Shown here: one piece after another, positions 60,001 through 64,000 of the stretch
Numbering within the stretch: position 1 is the stretch's first letter
Layout of the letters: every line of letters begins with the position of its first letter
NCBI GenBank assembly: GCA_036571765.1
Contig: BROE01000007.1
Location: 6,477,636-6,541,635, forward strand
From: Plecoglossus altivelis
Lineage: Eukaryota > Chordata > Actinopteri > Osmeriformes > Plecoglossidae
Length of the DNA: 64,000 nt
Direction: 5' to 3'
Program-made: the position numbers and the translations under genes
Notes under the pieces: generated by a model
Database searches by the model: none
What the model saw: only the letters and a program-made list of their open reading frames with translations
What the model was told of the DNA's origin: nothing

Positions 60001-60885
60001 TAAAGAAGTGGTTGGGCATAGAGAAAAGGAAGAGGTGAAGGTGTGTGTGTGTGTTGGGAGCGGGGCTGAGTTCACTGCAGCGATAAGGTAAGGGGGGGTG
60101 GCAGTGGTGCACAGCGCCAACACACACACTCTCACCATCTGTCTTCACACTGGGGGGCTTAGACATGGCTGCCACGCAGTGGGGGCCGTGAGGCTGGGAA
60201 GGACAGGCAGCTGCGTGTGTGTGTGTGTGCCCACTTGTGTGCAGACAGGCATGCATGCGTGTGTGCGTGCATGCATGCATGTGTTTCTTCAAAGGTCACA
60301 ATAACCCATTCTGAATCTGTCTAAATGATGTATGTCTCTCAGCGAGCAGTTTGTATGTAGTCCTTCGTGGGAAACATTGTCTGACAGAGATTGTCACTGT
60401 AAGATTCCCTAAGAAAACCCAGTGTTCCAAACAACACGTGCTCTGTCTGTTCAGCCCAGGAGACAGGGTTCAAGTCATAGACGACTCCAACGAAGACTGG
60501 TGGAAGGTAGGTTAAAAAAACATCCTTTACAACCGCACATCATAACCAGCTCCCTTACGTAACACTTTAAAGGAAATCAAAAAACAACTCTATTCACTTT
60601 TAGCCATCAAACTGACATATTTCTGTCAAATTCTTTCGGTTCAACTTAACGGGGTGCGATACGGTGGTAAAGTGCCATTTATACATGGCTAGTCGAGCTT
60701 AATCAGGCACAACTAGGGTATTTCATCAGAAATCTTCCACCCCAGTCTGAACAGGAGTTAAAGAAGGTGTCCGGTGCTCTAATAAATGTTTAATGAGCCC
60801 AGGCTTGGCTTTGACGTCCTAATGGAGCGTGTGCTGAGCTGAGGGGAAACAGACGTCAAGCTCACTAAACAGACACACACAGAGT

Positions 60886-60927
<42 letters not shown>

Positions 60928-62049
60928 TTCCCTGTTTAACATGTACACTCACACAAACACACTATCTCCAACACACAGGCATGCCTAGCTTCAGAATAGG
61001 TAAACAGACAAACACTCAGTCAGAACTGAGTGTCCCAAACAAAAAGGCACTTATCAGTGACGGGTGCTTGTTTTGAAGTCTGACCATGTCCTCGGTTAAC
61101 TGGATGACGGTGTAAATGAAAACATCAAACAAATAACAATTCATTTACTGTAGGACCACAGAATGTCCTTGACAACAGGACTGTCACCACTCGTTTGAGC
61201 TCTGATTTTCTAGTTTGTATTCGAAACGTCAGAGCGTAAACAGAACGAGAACTAGAAAAACATCTGTGTAGGAAATTATTTTATGGTACTCACACACCTT
61301 TAATATCTTTGTCCATAAGTTGAAATACCAAAATGATATTTTTAGGATTTATAGTTTTCTGGTATGTGTGTGCATGTGTCTTTATTGTGTTTGTTTGTGT
61401 GTATGTGTGTGTGTGTGTGCGCGTGCGCGCGTACGTTGGCGTGCCTGTGGGATGTGTGTGTGTGCCTGTGGTATGTGTGTGTGTGTGTGTTTACACAGGG
61501 GAAAAGCAAAGACAAGGTGGGTTTCTTCCCTGCCAACTTTGTGCAGAGGGTACGTCCTGGCGAGCGAGTGTGGAGGGTCACGGAGGGTTTCCATGGCAAC
61601 CGCGAGAAAGGCCAGATGACTGTAAAAGAGTCTCAAGTAAGCTGACACACACAATCCACTCAATCTAACACACACACGCACACTCACACATACAGAACGC
61701 TCTCTCCACAAACTCAATTTTCCTGCACATGTACACGTTCCATCTCATTTTGCACATGCATATTAAATGGTGTGCAGATAAAAGGAATGACCTATCTCCT
61801 CATCCTCTTCTACCCTTTCGTTTCCCATTTTATTTTCATGAATCCATCCCTCGCTCTTCCCTCTCTCATTCCTTGCTCTTCCCTCTTGTCTCCTTCTCAA
61901 CATTCTGTCCCCCCTCTCTGTGTTCTGCTCCTCCCCTTATTCACGCACAGATCTGCGTGGGGAAGAACGAGGAGACCGACGAGTACCTGAAGCTCAGCAG
62001 TGGCAAGAAGAAAGGCTTGGTGCCGTCCAAGTACCTTGTGGAGATCTGA
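46184..62049 (+). CDS. stac2: STAC2, SH3 and cysteine-rich domain protein 2, 11 coding exons
   Basis: Exons that keep frame: 46184-46282, 52952-53294, 53486-53580, 56893-56977, 58510-58622, 58744-58807, 59280-59335, 59733-59821, 60455-60506, 61499-61636, 61951-62049. The product is 410 residues, against 411 in human. In order: SEKENEP N-terminus; LQRLKRSLSFK basic motif; Ser/Pro-rich linker; C1 zinc finger (about 126-177, with HCFQEHVF, CCQQC, RCKSCK, HLWC); RNFSSPLL; DPVYEALRYGTSLA; SH3-1 (about 295-351, YVALYKF, DDSNEDWWK, GFFPANFVQRV); and a divergent second SH3 ending GLVPSKYLVEI. The RSSFSS and RYGTSL blocks favour STAC2 over STAC and STAC3. STAC proteins bind CaV1 channels at the plasma membrane and reduce calcium-dependent inactivation; STAC2 is mainly neuronal. 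The second ATG (46187) has A at -3 and aligns better with human MTE, so it may be the true start. Intron 4 is GC-AG. Confidence 0.96.
47294..47362. repeat. C-rich CCCTTACCCC repeat
   Basis: Tandem C-runs of 3-7 spaced by TTA, TA or A. The complementary strand is a strong G-quadruplex candidate. It resembles vertebrate telomere repeat (CCCTAA) only loosely. Confidence 0.85.
50310..50319 (+). promoter_or_regulatory. stac2: Perfect MEF2 site in stac2 intron 1
   Basis: CTATAAATAG fits the MEF2 consensus CTA(A/T)4TAG exactly. The surrounding 150 bases are repeat-free and GC-mixed, unlike the flanking CT-rich DNA, which suggests a discrete element. A reading as a TATA box for an internal start is also possible. 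Confidence 0.35.
52026..52053. repeat. (CA)n microsatellite
   Basis: A perfect CA run in stac2 intron 1. Confidence 0.95.
55493..55662. repeat. CCCTGAGCACCTNNGGCCTGGTC minisatellite
   Basis: Four copies of a 40-50 base unit made of a C-rich spacer plus the core CCTGAGCACCT, each followed by a near copy of CAGGCCTGGTC. Copies differ by a few bases and in spacer length. Confidence 0.85.
56476..56506. repeat. (CA)n microsatellite
   Basis: A perfect CA run in stac2 intron 3. Confidence 0.95.
56978..57022 (+). other. stac2: GC splice donor of stac2 intron 4 merging into a (GT)n repeat
   Basis: Exon 4 ends CAA G at 56977. The next bases are GCAAGT, the usual consensus of the rare GC-AG introns, and a GT microsatellite follows at once. 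Using GC at 56978-56979 joins to 58510 to give GAG and the conserved ESGKACVDPVYE. The nearby GT donors inside the repeat that I tested give stops or the wrong frame. Confidence 0.75.
57363..57415 (+). other. stac2: Possible cassette (poison) exon in stac2 intron 4
   Basis: Fifty-three bases are flanked by a strong acceptor (pyrimidine-rich, ending CCCACTAG) and a good donor (AAG|GTGAGA). They are open in the incoming frame (RLEVVDPYWSHC...). As 53 is not a multiple of 3, inclusion would shift exon 5 and reach a stop within a few codons. STAC2 relatives have no such segment. It may be a poison exon or a chance pair of splice sites. Confidence 0.3.
57605..57721. repeat. TG-rich minisatellite
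   Basis: TGTGTTTGTGCATGTG-type units of 14-16 bases ending in a TG run, inside stac2 intron 4. Confidence 0.85.
58004..58112. repeat. TG-rich repeats
   Basis: Two TG/TGGG blocks in stac2 intron 4, around 58004-58042 and 58091-58112. Confidence 0.8.
58329..58430. repeat. TG-rich repeats
   Basis: TGTGTTTG repeats about 80 bases upstream of the exon 5 acceptor of stac2. Confidence 0.8.
59616..59661. repeat. 13-base tandem repeat TGTTCTGGAGGGC
   Basis: Three copies plus a partial fourth, with one C-to-T change in copy three, about 70 bases upstream of stac2 exon 8. Confidence 0.9.
59835..59885. repeat. TG-rich repeat after the donor of stac2 exon 8
   Basis: Interrupted then perfect TG run starting about 15 bases after the donor. 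Confidence 0.85.
60884..60922. repeat. (CA)n microsatellite
   Basis: A near-perfect CA run in stac2 intron 9. Confidence 0.95.
61387..61490 (+). repeat. TG-rich repeat abutting the acceptor of stac2 exon 10
   Basis: Interrupted TG repeat running to within eight bases of the acceptor TTTACACAG|GG (AG at 61497-61498). Exon 10 encodes the end of SH3-1 and the start of the second SH3 domain. Confidence 0.9.
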
Positions 62050-63530
62050 CTCTGACCAGGGGAGGGGGCCTCTCCTCTCCCAGTCCTACTCTGCCCTCCT
62101 GGCCCCTCTGCTAGCGCTCCCAGGTGGGCCTCACCACCTCAACGCTGTCTGCCGCCCCCCTGGCAACGACTCGGAGCCCCCCATCCCCCTCTCCCCCACA
62201 CACTCCCACCTCCCCCTCTCCCCCACTCACTCCCCCATCCCCCTCTCCTCCACACTCTCCCACCTCTGCCTCTCCGCCCATCCGGCTCCACCTCTCCAAA
62301 AAGTTGACTTGAGTTGCGAGACAAAAAAAAGGTGGACGTTGTTCTGAAACGAGTCTTTGTGAATTTGGCCGCTGCTTCGCTCTAAGATGTGGAGTGTTCC
62401 GGAAAGGATGAGGATGATGGAAGCTTCTTTTGAGCGGCTTTTCCCTGGGGGTTAGCTGACCTCACTTCCTTCCTGGACTTGTCACACCTAAAGCACACAC
62501 AACTGCAAATAGAAACGCTAGCAAAGACTTAGATGGTTGTATGCATAGCCTGGCAAACACATATTGACAGTACACGCACACACATGCTGACAGAGGCAAA
62601 CCAAGTGTTGGTATTCAATTGTAAACTGTGAAAGCCTGTGTGGATCTAAAAGAAATCTGGATATCTCAATGACCCTGCATCTGCTCGAACCCTGCCGAAA
62701 ACAGACAGATTCTGGAGTCTTTAGGGTCTCTGAGCTCAACAAATCTGGCTAACATCTTCAAAGATGTGCGTCTTTGTCTGTTTGACGGTAGCATTATTTC
62801 GTTGTAGCAGCTTGTGCAAACAGAACTTTTTTTGGCTGAACCTTGACACCCCCGTTGTGAGACTTGGTACTGTTGAGCCCAGCTCGCTGTGAATCCATTT
62901 ATTTAGCACAAAGGGCAAACCAAGGTTTGTTGCAGGGGACAAAGAAGCCACAAGGGTCCTATGATGACTGACTAGTTGTAGCGGGAATGGTGTAACTGAA
63001 CGGTGGTACTGTTGCATACCTTGCACACGCTCTGACTGATATTTAGAACTTGTCAGTTGTCTGGGTTAATTGCGGTCCATACTCTATATCTTAAGTTTTC
63101 TCCTCAGACCAATCCACTATTTAGACACAGATGCTGTTACTTTACTTTCATGGTTACGCACACGTACGCACACACACACTCACCTTCTGTCATAAATCAA
63201 GGCCCAGAGTGTGTCCTCATAGCAACACACATACTCACACATTCAAACACACACGCAGTGCATCAGACAGCAGATGGTGTAGCAAAGTCAGATATGTTCA
63301 GACAGAAACGGTAGTTAGAAAAAGGTAGATAGTTCACTCGAAGGTAAATTGAAAGTGTATTCTTCAGCTCTTAGATCAGATATCATGCGTCACGCAGATG
63401 AGACACACACTCAGACTATCTTAAATCAAAGGTTTCTCTGTGGCCCAAATGAATGTTGAGCTTCTTACATATTTTTTGTATGGATTGATATCATGTACCA
63501 GGATTAAATTCTTGTTTATTTATCTTTATC
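62050..63530 (+). other. stac2: stac2 3' UTR
   Basis: Sequence after the stop contains a C/CT-rich minisatellite (62178-62278). No AATAAA is seen. The variant signal ATTAAA at 63503-63508 with a T-rich sequence after it is the best polyadenylation candidate, which makes the end uncertain. Confidence 0.5.
62178..62278. repeat. CT/C-rich minisatellite in the stac2 3' UTR
   Basis: About four degenerate copies of CCCCCTCTCCCCCACACACTC-like units. Confidence 0.85.
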
Positions 63531-64000
63531 ATGATTTATACATGACATAGCAGTAGCGCGGCCACAACATATGAAACCTGGCAATAATCGTTGTTAGTAA
63601 TAGAGTGTGAGTACCATATGTAAATAAGAATAAGATAATTTCAAATGTATTGCAACATGAACTGTGCTGGATCCAGCTTCTCCACAATGTCTATTGCCCC
63701 TACAAGGCATGAGCTCCATATCTGACCAATCAGCACAAACCTACCAGAGCACTATGCACACCAGTTTAGGGCAATCACACTTTTCTATTCTCCCTCAATC
63801 CTAGCTACTGTATGTATTCACAAATTGTATCGTCGACTGTACATCCACAGTGTGGATGTTGAGCAACGATCTAATCCTCAGCATTCTTGGTAATATATGG
63901 GTTTGGGTGACACATTGGTTTAGCATGTGTGAACCCTAATCACGACCACCCTCTATGAAACTGTGGACAAATATTGACTCAGGAACGTAGTCAGTGGCGA
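63531..64000. other. Downstream flank of stac2
   Basis: I see no gene, repeat array or clear regulatory site here. Confidence 0.5.

Overview
The window is nuclear DNA from a ray-finned fish, most likely a teleost. The three protein-coding genes are spliced with short GT-AG introns, and their proteins match vertebrate families end to end. The rest is AT-rich non-coding DNA full of CA/GT, CT/GA and C/G-run microsatellites, as is common in teleosts. There are no operons, CRISPR arrays, phages or bacterial-type genes.

Layout, all three genes on the + strand: (1) neurod2, a neuronal bHLH transcription factor. It has a non-coding first exon ending near 3710, an intron, and a single coding exon at 5416-6501. 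(2) About 17 kb without a recognisable coding gene (7.0-23.9 kb). It holds several regulatory-looking AT-rich elements and long purine/pyrimidine tracts. (3) med1, Mediator subunit 1, in 16 coding exons from 23995 to 34133. It carries the two LxxLL nuclear-receptor boxes, a large polyglutamine insertion, and a stretch near 32.4-33.1 kb of the last exon where the reading frame is broken. (4) About 11 kb (34.9-45.7 kb) dominated by simple repeats. (5) stac2, an SH3 and C1 domain adaptor, in 11 coding exons from 46184 to 62049, with a GC-AG intron, followed by its 3' UTR.

From general knowledge, the human 17q12 order is NEUROD2 - CDK12 - MED1 - FBXL20 - STAC2. The fish window keeps NEUROD2, MED1 and STAC2 in the same order and relative orientation. 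I see neither cdk12 nor fbxl20 in the two gaps. Differential loss after the teleost genome duplication is the simplest explanation, but this is inference.

The genes do not form a pathway. NEUROD2 and MED1 are nuclear transcription proteins. STAC2 is a membrane-associated adaptor of voltage-gated calcium channels. I found no convincing undescribed system. The observations most worth checking are the splice sites embedded in GT microsatellites (with a GC donor in stac2), the polyQ tract in MED1, the frame-broken MED1 segment, the loss of cdk12 and fbxl20, and several candidate enhancers.
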